Of a stretch of 64,000 bases of DNA, positions 41,696 through 50,032 are shown piece after piece. Positions within the stretch are counted from its first letter, which is position 1, and the number at the start of each line of letters is the position of its first letter. This stretch comes from CADEEN01 sp963740395 (GTDB taxonomy: Bacteria; Pseudomonadota; Gammaproteobacteria; Burkholderiales; Burkholderiaceae_C). The notes beneath the pieces are model-generated. The model made no database searches, was not told the DNA's origin, and worked only from the letters and a program-made list of their open reading frames with translations. The translations under genes and the position numbers were made by a program. The stretch spans positions 1 to 64,000 of the forward strand of contig CAVUEP010000041.1 in NCBI GenBank assembly GCA_963740395.1. Reading direction: 5' to 3'.

Positions 41696-42229
41696 TTACT
41701 TCTTCTTGGTCTCTTTGAGAACCACGCGTTCATCCGAGTACCGGATGCCCTTGCCCTTGTACGGCTCGGGCGGGCGGATCGCGCGCACTTCGGCGGCGAT
41801 CTGGCCCACCACCTGGCGATCGGCACCTTTGATGATGATTTCGGTCTGGGTCGGGCACGCCACCGTGATACCGGCCGGCATGTCTTTCACGACGGGGTGC
41901 GAGAACCCGATCTGCAGGTTCAGCTTCGCGCCCTGAGCCTGGGCACGAAAGCCCACGCCGACCAGGTTCAACTTGCGCTCGAAGCCCTTGGCGACACCGC
42001 TGACCATGTTGGCCACCAGCGCCCGCATCGTGCCGCTCATGGCATCGGCAGCGACGCTGTCGTTGGCGGCAGTGAAGCTCAGCTTGCCGGCCTCGTTCTT
42101 GACAGTCACCAAGGCGTTGCCCTTGCGGGTCAGCGTGCCCATGGCGCCCTTGACGCTGATCAGGTCAGCCGTCACCGACACGTCCACGCCCTTCGGCACG
42201 GAGATCGGCATTTTTCCTACGCGCGACAT
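41696..42229 (-). CDS. rplF: 50S ribosomal protein L6
   Basis: A protein of 177 residues, MSRVGKMPISVPKGVDVSVT, with the two L6 repeats and the C-terminal PEPYKGKGIRYSDERVVLKE. L6 lies near the factor-binding site of the 50S subunit. It is in the spc operon. Confidence 0.98.
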   Translation of the reverse strand: MSRVGKMPISVPKGVDVSVTADLISVKGAMGTLTRKGNALVTVKNEAGKLSFTAANDSVAADAMSGTMRALVANMVSGVAKGFERKLNLVGVGFRAQAQGAKLNLQIGFSHPVVKDMPAGITVACPTQTEIIIKGADRQVVGQIAAEVRAIRPPEPYKGKGIRYSDERVVLKETKKK

Positions 42230-42244
42230 CGCTCTATTCCTTCC

Positions 42245-42637
42245 TTAGGCCACGTAGCAAAGGACTTCGCCGCCGATACCGGAAGCGCGCGCCTTGCGAT
42301 CGGTCATCACGCCCTGCGGCGTGGTCACGATGGCCACGCCCAGGCCGTTCTGCACCTGGGGAATCGAGTGGCGACCCTTGTAGACACGCAGACCGGGGCG
42401 GCTCACGCGCTCGATGCGCTCGATCACTGGGCGACCGGCGTAGTACTTCAGCGCAATCTCCAGCTCAGCCTTGTCTCCGCCCTTGATGGCGAAGCCGTCG
42501 ATATAGCCCTCGTCCTTCAGCACCTGCGCGATGGCCGTCTTCAGCTTGGACGACGGCATCGTCACCGTGGCCTTCTCGACGGACTGCGCATTGCGGATAC
42601 GGGTCAACATATCGGCGATCGGATCACTCATGCTCAT
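42245..42637 (-). CDS. rpsH: 30S ribosomal protein S8
   Basis: A protein of 130 residues starting MSMSDPIADMLTRIRNAQSV, ending GIGGEVLCYVA, with the RNA-binding C-terminal domain. S8 is the spc-operon translational repressor in E. coli. A start at the second Met (42631) is also possible. Confidence 0.98.
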   Translation of the reverse strand: MSMSDPIADMLTRIRNAQSVEKATVTMPSSKLKTAIAQVLKDEGYIDGFAIKGGDKAELEIALKYYAGRPVIERIERVSRPGLRVYKGRHSIPQVQNGLGVAIVTTPQGVMTDRKARASGIGGEVLCYVA

Positions 42638-42658
42638 TTGTGAATCTCCTGAGTCCGA

Positions 42659-42964
42659 TTACCAGCTGGCCTTGACGACACCAGGGATGTCGCCCTTGAA
42701 GGCCAGGTCGCGGATCTTGCTGCGGCCCAGACCGAACATGCGGAACGTGCCACGCGGCCGCCCCGTCAGGGCGCAACGGCTGCGCTGACGCGTCGGGTAG
42801 GCATTGCGCGGAAGGCGCTGGAGCTCCAGGCGCGCGGCGTAGCGCTCTTCGTCGGACTTCTTCGCGTCGTTGGCTGCCGCCTTGAGCTCGTTGTACTTCT
42901 TCGCGTACTTCGCAGCCAGCTGCTCGCGCTTGAGCTCGCGTTGAATGAGGGATTGTTTGGCCAT
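42659..42964 (-). CDS. rpsN: 30S ribosomal protein S14, zinc-independent form
   Basis: A protein of 101 residues, MAKQSLIQRELKREQLAAKY, with the conserved RCALTGRPRGTFRMFGLGR region. The zinc-ribbon Cys residues of the short form are absent, so this is the long, zinc-free S14. It lies between rplE and rpsH. Confidence 0.97.
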   Translation of the reverse strand: MAKQSLIQRELKREQLAAKYAKKYNELKAAANDAKKSDEERYAARLELQRLPRNAYPTRQRSRCALTGRPRGTFRMFGLGRSKIRDLAFKGDIPGVVKASW

Positions 42965-42972
42965 GGGGTGCC

Positions 42973-43560
42973 TCAGTTCTTGAACGGGAAGCGGAAGGCC
43001 GTCAGCAGGGCCTTGCACTCGTCATCGGTCTTCGCGCTGGTCGTGATGCTGATGTTCATGCCACGCAATGCGTCGACCTTGTCGTAATCGACCTCGGGGA
43101 AAATGATCTGTTCCTTGACACCGATGTTGTAGTTGCCACGGCCGTCGAACGAGCGGCCCGAGATGCCGCGGAAGTCGCGCACCCGCGGCAGCGCCACGGT
43201 GACGAAGCGATCGAGGAATTCGTACATGCGCACACCGCGCAGCGTGACCATGGCGCCGATCGGCACACCCGAGCGGATCTTGAAGCCGGCAATGTCCTTC
43301 TTGCTCTTGGTGACCACCGGCTTCTGGCCCGCGATCTTGGTCAGGTCGCCGACGGCGTTGTCCATGACCTTCTTGTCCGACACCGCCTCGCTGACACCCA
43401 TGTTCAGCGTGATCTTGGTCAGACGCGGCACTTCCATCACCGACTTGTAGCCGAACTTGGCCATCAGGTCGGGCGTGACCTTGTCCTTGTAGAACGTCTG
43501 CAGGCGCGCCAACGGAATGGCGGATGCGGCAGAAGCGGCTGCAGCTTGTTTCTTTGCCAT
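42973..43560 (-). CDS. rplE: 50S ribosomal protein L5
   Basis: A protein of 195 residues. An Ala-rich N-terminal extension of about 15 residues (MAKKQAAAASAASAIPLARL) precedes the normal start region LQTFYKDKVTPDLMAKFGY. L5 binds 5S rRNA and contacts P-site tRNA. The extension makes it longer than the usual 179 residues. It is in the spc operon. Confidence 0.97.
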   Translation of the reverse strand: MAKKQAAAASAASAIPLARLQTFYKDKVTPDLMAKFGYKSVMEVPRLTKITLNMGVSEAVSDKKVMDNAVGDLTKIAGQKPVVTKSKKDIAGFKIRSGVPIGAMVTLRGVRMYEFLDRFVTVALPRVRDFRGISGRSFDGRGNYNIGVKEQIIFPEVDYDKVDALRGMNISITTSAKTDDECKALLTAFRFPFKN

Positions 43561-43571
43561 GTGTCTGCCCC

Positions 43572-43916
43572 TTAAGCCTTGATCTCTTCGCCGCTGGACT
43601 TGTAGACGCGCACGCCCTTGTCCTGCGTCTTGCGAGCCTTGCGGTCGGCCTCGCTCAGCAACTTGATACCCACGCGATCGGCCTTGCCGGTCTTGGGGTT
43701 GAAGATCGCCACATTCGATTGGTCGATCGGCATGACCTTGTCGACCACGCCGCCGGTGGTGCCCTTCATCGGGTTGGGCTTGACGTGCTTCTTGACCATG
43801 TTGACGCCATCGACCACCAGGTGGGTGTCGTCAACGCGGCGGGACACGGTGCCCTTCTTGCCTTTGTCGCGGCCGGTCAGAACGATGACCTGGTCGCCTT
43901 TGCGAATCTTGTTCAT
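43572..43916 (-). CDS. rplX: 50S ribosomal protein L24
   Basis: A protein of 114 residues, MNKIRKGDQVIVLTGRDKGK, with the KOW motif in the first 35 residues and the later NVAIFNPKTGKADRVG. L24 starts 50S assembly. The gene lies 26 bases after rplN. Confidence 0.98.
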   Translation of the reverse strand: MNKIRKGDQVIVLTGRDKGKKGTVSRRVDDTHLVVDGVNMVKKHVKPNPMKGTTGGVVDKVMPIDQSNVAIFNPKTGKADRVGIKLLSEADRKARKTQDKGVRVYKSSGEEIKA

Positions 43917-43942
43917 GGGTGGGTCCTTGCGGGCTGCACGCG

Positions 43943-44311
43943 TCAGAGCACTTCAGGCGCGAGCGAAACGATCTTCATGAAGCGCTCGGTACGCAGTTCA
44001 CGCGTCACGGGGCCAAAGATGCGCGTGCCGATCGGCTCGAGCTTGGCATTGAGCAGCACGGCCGCATTGCCGTCGAACTTGACCAGCGAGCCGTCCTGGC
44101 GGCGAACACCCTTGGCAGTGCGCACCACGACGGCGCTGTAGATCTCGCCCTTCTTGACGCGACCGCGCGGCGCGGCCTCCTTGATGCTGACCTTGATCAC
44201 GTCGCCGATGCCGGCGTAGCGGCGCTTGGAGCCGCCGAGCACCTTGATGCACATGACGGATTTCGCACCGGTGTTGTCCGCGACGTCGAGTCGCGACTGC
44301 ATTTGGATCAT
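43943..44311 (-). CDS. rplN: 50S ribosomal protein L14
   Basis: A protein of 122 residues, MIQMQSRLDVADNTGAKSVM, with the conserved CIKVLGGSKRRYAGIGDVIK and the C-terminal LAPEVL. It is the first gene behind the strong spc promoter at 44443-44472, with a roughly 125-base leader that contains a 9-bp inverted repeat. Confidence 0.98.
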   Translation of the reverse strand: MIQMQSRLDVADNTGAKSVMCIKVLGGSKRRYAGIGDVIKVSIKEAAPRGRVKKGEIYSAVVVRTAKGVRRQDGSLVKFDGNAAVLLNAKLEPIGTRIFGPVTRELRTERFMKIVSLAPEVL

Positions 44312-44389
44312 GTTCTATACCCAACTTGAACCGCAGTGCCCCCATGGGAGTTTCCGCAGTCAGTCTTGGGCCCGTGGTGTGGGCTGAGA

Positions 44390-44431
44390 CCGAAATCGCC
44401 GCCGGCGCGTTGCGCAAGCAGCCGATTTCGG
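44390..44431 (-). promoter_or_regulatory. Hairpin in the rplN leader
   Basis: CCGAAATCG (44390-44398) and CGATTTCGG (44423-44431) are a perfect 9-bp inverted repeat in the predicted leader between the spc promoter and rplN. The intervening 24 bases are very GC-rich and may fold further. Confidence 0.5.
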
Positions 44432-44442
44432 CGAAGTCGCAG

Positions 44443-44472
44443 ATTATGGCGCAAACGCGCGGCGTCTGTCAA
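44443..44472 (-). promoter_or_regulatory. Strong sigma-70 promoter of the spc operon
   Basis: On the minus strand a perfect -35 TTGACA (44472-44467), an 18-base spacer and the -10 CATAAT (44448-44443). It lies between the peroxiredoxin gene and rplN, so rplN through rpmJ or beyond have their own start. The -35 box sits in the loop of a possible hairpin (CGCGGCGT/ACGCCGCG). Confidence 0.82.
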
Positions 44473-44491
44473 ACGCCGCGTGGACGGTTTC

Positions 44492-45007
44492 CTAGGCGCG
44501 GGCCCCTTGAGCTTGCCGCAGTAGGGTGGCGGCGTCGCTGACCTCGAACTTGCCCGGCGCTTCGACATTGAGTGCCTTGACGACGCCGTCGACGACGAGC
44601 ATCGAGTAGCGCTCGCTGCGCAGGCCCATGCCCTTGGCCGTCAGGTCCAGGGTCAGGCCAGTTGCCTTGGTGAAGGCGGCACTGCCGTCGGCCATCATGC
44701 GCACCTTGCCAGCGGTCTTCTGATCGCGGCCCCAGGCCCCCATGACAAAGGCGTCGTTGACCGACACGCACCAGATCTCGTCGACGCCCGCAGCCTTGAA
44801 CTCCGCAGCCTTCTCGACATAGCCCGGTACATGCTTGGCTGAACAGGTGGGCGTGAACGCGCCGGGCAGCGCAAAGATCGCAATCGTCTTACCGGCGGTG
44901 AGTTTGGACACGTCGAAGGCATTGGGGCCGATCGAGCAGCCGCCGCCTTCGACTTCGATGAATTCCTTCAGTTCGCCTGCGGGAAGCTTGTCGCCTACTT
45001 TGAGCAT
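44492..45007 (-). CDS. Peroxiredoxin, Prx5 type
   Basis: A protein of 171 residues starting MLKVGDKLPAGEL, with the peroxidatic Cys in FALPGAFTPTCSAKHVPGY and the Arg of the active site in LRSERYSML. Prx5-type enzymes reduce peroxides with glutathione or thioredoxin. It lies between rpsQ and rplN, splitting the usual S10-spc junction. A terminator separates it from rpsQ, and the spc promoter lies just after its stop. Confidence 0.93.
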   Translation of the reverse strand: MLKVGDKLPAGELKEFIEVEGGGCSIGPNAFDVSKLTAGKTIAIFALPGAFTPTCSAKHVPGYVEKAAEFKAAGVDEIWCVSVNDAFVMGAWGRDQKTAGKVRMMADGSAAFTKATGLTLDLTAKGMGLRSERYSMLVVDGVVKALNVEAPGKFEVSDAATLLRQAQGARA

Positions 45008-45033
45008 GGGTGTGTGTGTTCTCAAGTGCAATG

Positions 45034-45070
45034 AAAAACGGCCGGCCGCCAGTGTCAGGGCGTTCCGGCC
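45034..45070 (-). terminator. Intrinsic terminator of the S10 group
   Basis: On the minus strand GGCCGG...CCGGCC, with inner pairing CGCC/GGCG, is followed by GTTTTTC. It lies about 28 bases after the rpsQ stop and before the peroxiredoxin start. Confidence 0.75.
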
Positions 45071-45097
45071 ATCGTGCCGATGGGCAGTCTGATGCCC

Positions 45098-45388
45098 TTA
45101 GACGATCGTCGCCTTCTGAACCAGGCGGGTCACGACCCAGGACTTGGTCTTGGAGATCGGCCGGCTTTCGGTGATCTCGACCACGTCTCCCATCTTGTAC
45201 TCGCCCTTTTCGTCATGCGCGTGGTACTTGGTCGAGCGACCGATGATCTTGCCGTAGAGCTCGTGCTTGACGCGGCGCTCAACCAGGACCGTGATCGTCT
45301 TGGACCGCTTGTCGCTGACGACCTTGCCGACGAATGTTCGGGTGACCTTGGGCTTGGCCGGGGTTTGCACTTCGGCGGCGGTATTCAT
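45098..45388 (-). CDS. rpsQ: 30S ribosomal protein S17
   Basis: A protein of 96 residues, MNTAAEVQTPAKPKVTRTFV, with KTITVLVERRVKHELYGKII and DVVEITESRPISKTKSW. The start overlaps the rpmC stop (ATGA). It is the last gene of the S10 group, followed by a terminator. Confidence 0.97.
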   Translation of the reverse strand: MNTAAEVQTPAKPKVTRTFVGKVVSDKRSKTITVLVERRVKHELYGKIIGRSTKYHAHDEKGEYKMGDVVEITESRPISKTKSWVVTRLVQKATIV

Positions 45389-45585
45389 TTCGCGGCTCCC
45401 TTGTTCTTCTCGGCCAGTACGGTCTTGGCGCGAGCGATGTCGCGGCGGGTCTTGCCCAGCTGCGAATGGTTGGAGAGTTGTTGCGTCGCCTTTTGCATGC
45501 GCAGGCCGAAGTGGGCCTTGAGCAGGTCGGAGACTTCCTTCTCCAGCGCCGGCGTGTCCTTGGCGCGCAGTTCAGATGCTTTCAT
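45385..45585 (-). CDS. rpmC: 50S ribosomal protein L29
   Basis: A protein of 66 residues, MKASELRAKDTPALEKEVSD, two long helices ending in DIARAKTVLAEKNKGAAK. AAGGA lies at good distance from the second of two adjacent ATG codons (45585 preferred, 45588 possible). It overlaps rpsQ by four bases. Confidence 0.96.
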   Translation of the reverse strand: MKASELRAKDTPALEKEVSDLLKAHFGLRMQKATQQLSNHSQLGKTRRDIARAKTVLAEKNKGAAK

Positions 45586-45601
45586 CATGGATTCCTTCAG
45601 C

Positions 45602-46018
45602 TCAGGCGCCGACCTGGCGGGCCACGAACGTACACGACAGCGGCAGCTTTGCCGCAGCCAACGTGAACGCTTCGCGAGCCAGCGCCTCGGGCACGCCGTT
45701 GAGTTCATAGAGCACCTTGCCCGGCTGGATCTCAGCCACGTAGTACTCGGGATTGCCCTTGCCGTTGCCCATGCGCACTTCGGCCGGCTTCTGTGAAATC
45801 GGCTTGTCGGGGAAGATGCGGATGAAGATGCGGCCACCGCGTTTGATATGGCGCGAAATGGCGCGACGGGCGGCTTCGATCTGACGCGCAGTCAGGCGGC
45901 CGCGTTCGGTCGCCTTGAGGCCGAAGTCGCCGAACGACACGGCGGCACCGCGCGTGGCGATACCTGTGTTGCGGCCCTTCTGCTCCTTGCGGTATTTCCG
46001 GCGTGAGGGTTGCAGCAT
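45602..46018 (-). CDS. rplP: 50S ribosomal protein L16
   Basis: A protein of 138 residues, MLQPSRRKYRKEQKGRNTGI, with the conserved GGRIFIRIFPDKPISQKPAE and GKGNPEYYVAEIQPGK. L16 lies at the A-site tRNA elbow. It starts two bases after the rpsC stop. Confidence 0.98.
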   Translation of the reverse strand: MLQPSRRKYRKEQKGRNTGIATRGAAVSFGDFGLKATERGRLTARQIEAARRAISRHIKRGGRIFIRIFPDKPISQKPAEVRMGNGKGNPEYYVAEIQPGKVLYELNGVPEALAREAFTLAAAKLPLSCTFVARQVGA

Positions 46019-46020
46019 GC

Positions 46021-46938
46021 TTATTCTCCTTTGGCGTCGCCACCGGCTGCTGGGGTGGCGGCGGGCTTGCGCACGCGCTTGACGGCGGGCTTCTTCGGGG
46101 CGGCGGGCGTGGGCGAGTCTGCGACAGGCGCAGCGACTGCGTCGGCCGGCTTTTCGGCGCCGGCGGCCGGCACGGTGACCGTCCGCGGCGCGCGCTCGGT
46201 GCGGCCTCTCGGCGCGCCAGCGGGGCCAGACGGGCCGCCGGGACGCGGACCGCGACGCGGACGGCGATCGTCGTCTCCTGCGTCGGGCTTGGCCGCCGGC
46301 GCTTCACCCGCGCCCAGCCGGTCGCCGCGGTAGACCCAGCACTTGACGCCAATGACGCCGTAGGTGGTCTTGGCTTCAGAGAAGCCGTAATCAATGTCGG
46401 CCTTCAAGGTGTGGAGCGGCACGCGACCTTCGCGGTACCACTCGCAGCGGGCAATCTCGATGCCGTTGAGGCGGCCCGACGACATCAGCTTGATGCCTTG
46501 AGCGCCCAGGCGCATGGCGTTCTGCATCGCGCGCTTCATCGCGCGGCGGAACATGATGCGCTTTTCGAGCTGTTGCGTGATACTGTCGGCGATCAACTGG
46601 GCATCGATTTCGGGCTTGCGCACCTCTTCGATGTTCACGGCCACCGGCACGCCCAGGCGCTTGGTCAATTCGGCCTTGAGGTTCTCGATGTCCTCGCCCT
46701 TCTTGCCGATCACGACGCCCGGACGCGCCGAGTAGATCGTGATGCGAGCGTTCTTGGCCGGGCGCTCGATCAGGATGCGCGAAACGGCCGCATTCTTCAG
46801 CTTGGCCTTCAGGTAGTCGCGCACCTGCAGGTCTTCGGCCAGCATGGTGGCGAAGTTGGCCTTGGTAGCGAACCAGCGTGAGGACCAGGCCCGCGTGACG
46901 GGTAGCCGGAAGCCGATCGGGTGGATCTTTTGTCCCAT
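46021..46938 (-). CDS. rpsC: 30S ribosomal protein S3 with long C-terminal tail
   Basis: A protein of 305 residues, MGQKIHPIGFRLPVTRAWSS, with the KH domain (VIGKKGEDIENLKAELTKRL) and the S3 C-terminal domain to YRGDRLG near residue 209. A tail of about 96 residues follows, rich in Pro, Ala, Arg and Gly. Ordinary bacterial S3 is about 210-235 residues. S3 forms the mRNA entry helicase site. The tail is probably disordered. Confidence 0.97.
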   Translation of the reverse strand: MGQKIHPIGFRLPVTRAWSSRWFATKANFATMLAEDLQVRDYLKAKLKNAAVSRILIERPAKNARITIYSARPGVVIGKKGEDIENLKAELTKRLGVPVAVNIEEVRKPEIDAQLIADSITQQLEKRIMFRRAMKRAMQNAMRLGAQGIKLMSSGRLNGIEIARCEWYREGRVPLHTLKADIDYGFSEAKTTYGVIGVKCWVYRGDRLGAGEAPAAKPDAGDDDRRPRRGPRPGGPSGPAGAPRGRTERAPRTVTVPAAGAEKPADAVAAPVADSPTPAAPKKPAVKRVRKPAATPAAGGDAKGE

Positions 46939-46948
46939 GTGTTCTTCC

Positions 46949-47290
46949 TCAGTTCCCGACAGTCACGTAGATATGGCAGGTGCCCTTGCTGATGCGGTTT
47001 CCCCGGCCCTTGGCGCGTGCGGAAAATCGCTTCAACGTGGTGCCTTGCTCGACGTAGATCGTCTTGACTTTCAGTTCGTCGATGTCGGCGCCGTCGTTGT
47101 GTTCGGCATTTGCAATGGCGCTCTCGAGCGCCTTCTTGATGATGCCGGCCGCCTTCTTCTGCGTGAAGGTCAGGATGTTGAGCGCCTGGTCGACTTTCTT
47201 GCCGCGGATCAGATCAGCCACCAACCGACCCTTGTCGGTTGACAGGCGAACGCCGCGGACGATTGCTTGGGTTTCCATGGTCGTGGCCAT
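46949..47290 (-). CDS. rplV: 50S ribosomal protein L22
   Basis: A protein of 113 residues with ETQAIVRGVRLSTDKGRLVA and the tunnel hairpin RFSARAKGRGNRISKGTCHI. L22 lines the peptide exit tunnel and affects macrolide binding. The start is either ATG 47290 (MATTMETQ) or 47278 (METQ). Confidence 0.97.
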   Translation of the reverse strand: MATTMETQAIVRGVRLSTDKGRLVADLIRGKKVDQALNILTFTQKKAAGIIKKALESAIANAEHNDGADIDELKVKTIYVEQGTTLKRFSARAKGRGNRISKGTCHIYVTVGN

Positions 47291-47293
47291 CCT

Positions 47294-47572
47294 TTACTTC
47301 CTCGCTGCCTTCTTGTCGGCCGGGTGGCCCTTGAAGGTGCGGGTCAGCGCAAACTCGCCGAGCTTGTGACCGACCATCTGGTCGCTCACATACACCGGCA
47401 CATGCTGCTTGCCGTTGTGCACCGCGATCGTCAGGCCGATGAATTCGGGCAGGATGGTGCTGCGGCGCGACCAGGTCTTGATCGGCTTCTTGTCTTTGTT
47501 CGCAGACGCCTTCTCGACCTTGCCCAGCAGGTGGTGATCGACGAACGGGCCTTTTTTGAGTGAACGTGTCAT
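47294..47572 (-). CDS. rpsS: 30S ribosomal protein S19
   Basis: A protein of 92 residues, MTRSLKKGPFVDHHLLGKVE, with RSTILPEFIGLTIAVHNGKQ and KLGEFALTRTFKGHPADKK. It is in the S10 group between rplB and rplV with very short gaps. Confidence 0.98.
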   Translation of the reverse strand: MTRSLKKGPFVDHHLLGKVEKASANKDKKPIKTWSRRSTILPEFIGLTIAVHNGKQHVPVYVSDQMVGHKLGEFALTRTFKGHPADKKAARK

Positions 47573-47581
47573 GACGGCCTC

Positions 47582-48406
47582 TTACTTCTTGCGGCGCGAG
47601 ACGATCATCGTCTGCGTGCGCTTGTTGCTGCGGGTGCGATAGCCCTTGGTCATCGTGTTCCACGGCGATACGGGCACCTGGCCCTCGCCGGTACGACCTT
47701 CGCCACCGCCGTGCGGGTGATCGACCGGGTTCATGGCCACGCCGCGTACGGTCGGGCGGATGCCCTTCCAGCGCTTGGCGCCGGCCTTGCCGTACTGGCG
47801 CAGGCTGTGTTCTTCGTTCGAGACCTCGCCGATGGTGGCGCGGCAGTCGATGTGGATCTTGCGAACTTCACCGGAGCGCAGGCGAACCTGCGCGTAGATG
47901 CCTTCGCGGGCCATCAGCGTCACCGAGGTGCCGGCCGAGCGCGCGATCTGCGCCCCCTTGCCCGGCAGCATCTCGACGGCGTGGATGATCGAGCCCACCG
48001 GAATGTTGCGGATCGGCAGCGTGTTGCCGGCCTTGATCGGGGCCTCGGCGCCGCTGACGATCGTGGCGCCTACCTCAAGCCCGCGCGGGGCGATGATGTA
48101 GCGGCGCTCGCCGTCGGCGTAGCACACCAATGCGATGTGCGCGGTGCGGTTCGGGTCGTATTCGACACGCTCGACCTTCGCCGGAATCGCGTCCTTGTTG
48201 CGCAGGAAGTCGATCACGCGGTAGTGGTGCTTGTGGCCGCCGCCCCTGTGCCGGATCGTGATGTGGCCGTTGTTGTTGCGGCCGGCGTTCTGCATCTGCG
48301 GCTCGAGCAGCGAAGCTTCGGGCTTGCCCTTGTGCAGATGCTTGTGAACCACCTTGACCACGGCGCGGCGGCCGGGCGATGTGGGTTTGACTTTGATCAC
48401 AGCCAT
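47582..48406 (-). CDS. rplB: 50S ribosomal protein L2
   Basis: A protein of 274 residues, MAVIKVKPTSPGRRAVVKVV, with the conserved GRNNNGHITIRHRGGGHKHH and the C-terminal RGVAMNPVDHPHGGGEGRTG. L2 is needed for peptidyl transfer and subunit joining. It shares a base with the rplW end. Confidence 0.98.
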   Translation of the reverse strand: MAVIKVKPTSPGRRAVVKVVHKHLHKGKPEASLLEPQMQNAGRNNNGHITIRHRGGGHKHHYRVIDFLRNKDAIPAKVERVEYDPNRTAHIALVCYADGERRYIIAPRGLEVGATIVSGAEAPIKAGNTLPIRNIPVGSIIHAVEMLPGKGAQIARSAGTSVTLMAREGIYAQVRLRSGEVRKIHIDCRATIGEVSNEEHSLRQYGKAGAKRWKGIRPTVRGVAMNPVDHPHGGGEGRTGEGQVPVSPWNTMTKGYRTRSNKRTQTMIVSRRKK

Positions 48407-48735
48407 TACGCGGCCTCCCCGGTGAAGTTGAGCTCCTGGCCCTTCTTCAGCGACACATATGCCTTCTTGATGTGGTCACGGCGACCAATCGACTTGCCGA
48501 AGCGCTTTTCCTTGCCGCGCTGATTGATCGTGCGCACGGCCTCGACCTCGACCTTGAACATCAGCTCGACGGCGGCCTTGATCTCGGGTTTGCTGGCGTC
48601 GCGCAGCACCTTGAACAGCACCTGGTTGTGCTTCTCTGCGACAGCCGTTCCCTTCTCGGACACGATCGGCTCGACCAGCACCTGAGACAGCCGGCTCTCG
48701 TCGAACTTCTTGGGCATGTTGACGTTGCGGCTCAT
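48406..48735 (-). CDS. rplW: 50S ribosomal protein L23
   Basis: A protein of 109 residues, with RLSQVLVEPIVSEKGTAVAE and RTINQRGKEKRFGKSIGRRD. L23 is the docking site for trigger factor and SRP at the tunnel exit. It overlaps rplD by four bases. Confidence 0.97.
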   Translation of the reverse strand: MSRNVNMPKKFDESRLSQVLVEPIVSEKGTAVAEKHNQVLFKVLRDASKPEIKAAVELMFKVEVEAVRTINQRGKEKRFGKSIGRRDHIKKAYVSLKKGQELNFTGEAA

Positions 48736-49352
48736 GCAAACATCTCCTTCAACTGCTCGATCGCGCCCTTGGTCACAAGGATCTTCTTGTAGAAGACCAG
48801 CGACAGCGGATCGGCGTAGCGCGGCTCAACAACCAGGACATTGGCCAGGTTGCGCGAGGCCATCATCAGGTTGTCGTCGACCAGGTCGGAAATGACCATC
48901 ACCGACTCCAGCCCCATGGCCTTGAACTTGGCGGCCAACAGCTTGGTCTTGGGCGCCTCGATCGAAATCGAGTCGACCACGGCCAAGCGCCCGTCGCGTG
49001 CCAGCTGCGACAGGATCGCCGCCATACCAGCGCGGTACATCTTCTTGTTGACCTTCTGGCTGAAATTCTCGTCGGGCCGATTCGGAAAGATACGACCGCC
49101 CCCACGCCACAGCGGCGAAGAGGTCATGCCCGCGCGGGCGCGGCCGGTGCCCTTCTGGCGAAACGGCTTCTTGGTCGAGTGATGGACTTCGCCGCGGTCG
49201 AGCTGGGCACGGGTGCCCTGGCGCGCATTGGCCTGGAAAGCCACCACGATCTGGTGCACCAGCGCTTCGTTGTAATCGCGTGCAAACACGGTGTCGGGCG
49301 CGTCGACCTTCGAGGTCGCCTGGCCTTGATCATTGAGGAGCTCGAGTTGCAT
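48732..49352 (-). CDS. rplD: 50S ribosomal protein L4
   Basis: A protein of 206 residues from ATG 49352 (MQLELLNDQG), overlapping the rplC stop. It has the extended loop SPLWRGGGRIFPNRPDENFS. In E. coli L4 also represses the S10 operon; no S10-type leader was identified here. Confidence 0.97.
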   Translation of the reverse strand: MQLELLNDQGQATSKVDAPDTVFARDYNEALVHQIVVAFQANARQGTRAQLDRGEVHHSTKKPFRQKGTGRARAGMTSSPLWRGGGRIFPNRPDENFSQKVNKKMYRAGMAAILSQLARDGRLAVVDSISIEAPKTKLLAAKFKAMGLESVMVISDLVDDNLMMASRNLANVLVVEPRYADPLSLVFYKKILVTKGAIEQLKEMFA

Positions 49353-50032
49353 CACTTGGCTCCCTTGTTGGTCGCGCTCGGGCGCGTCTTGACAGCCGGG
49401 CGAACGACGACATGGCCGTTCTTCGAGCCGGGGACAGCGCCTTTGACCAGCAGCAGCTGGCGCGCTTCGTCGACACGCACCACGTCGAGATTCTGCGTCG
49501 TCGTCGTTGCGTCGCCGCGGTGGCCCGACATCTTCTTGCCCGGGAACACGCGGCCCGGGTCCTGCGCCATCGAGATCGAGCCAGGCACGTTGTGCGAACG
49601 GCTATTGCCGTGCGACGCGCGCTGCGACTTGAAGTTGTGGCGCTTGATGGTGCCCGTGAAGCCCTTGCCGATCGAGGTGCCCTGCACGTCGACCATCTGG
49701 CCGGCGGCGAACATCGTGACCGGCAGCGAACTGCCCGGCTTGAATTGTTCCGCCACATCGGCTGTGACGCGGAACTCCTTGAGGATTTCACCGGCCTCGA
49801 CACCCGCCTTGGCGAGATGCCCGGCTGCAGGTTTGGACACGCGCGATGCCTTGCGTGCGCCGAAGGCCACCTGGATGGCGCTGTAGCCGTCAGTGGCTTC
49901 GGTCTTGACCTGGGTGACGCGGTTGTTCGACACGTCGAGCACCGTCACGGGAACGGCGTCGCCGTCATTCGTGAAGATGCGCATCATGCCCACCTTGCGC
50001 CCCAGCAAACCGAGCTGGTTGCTCAGACTCAT
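49352..50032 (-). CDS. rplC: 50S ribosomal protein L3
   Basis: A protein of 226 residues, MSLSNQLGLLGRKVGMMRIF, with the conserved FKSQRASHGNSRSHNVPGSI region, where the glutamine methylated by PrmB normally lies, and PGKKMSGHRGDATTTTQNL. It follows rpsJ across a 99-base gap without an obvious hairpin. Confidence 0.97.
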   Translation of the reverse strand: MSLSNQLGLLGRKVGMMRIFTNDGDAVPVTVLDVSNNRVTQVKTEATDGYSAIQVAFGARKASRVSKPAAGHLAKAGVEAGEILKEFRVTADVAEQFKPGSSLPVTMFAAGQMVDVQGTSIGKGFTGTIKRHNFKSQRASHGNSRSHNVPGSISMAQDPGRVFPGKKMSGHRGDATTTTQNLDVVRVDEARQLLLVKGAVPGSKNGHVVVRPAVKTRPSATNKGAK

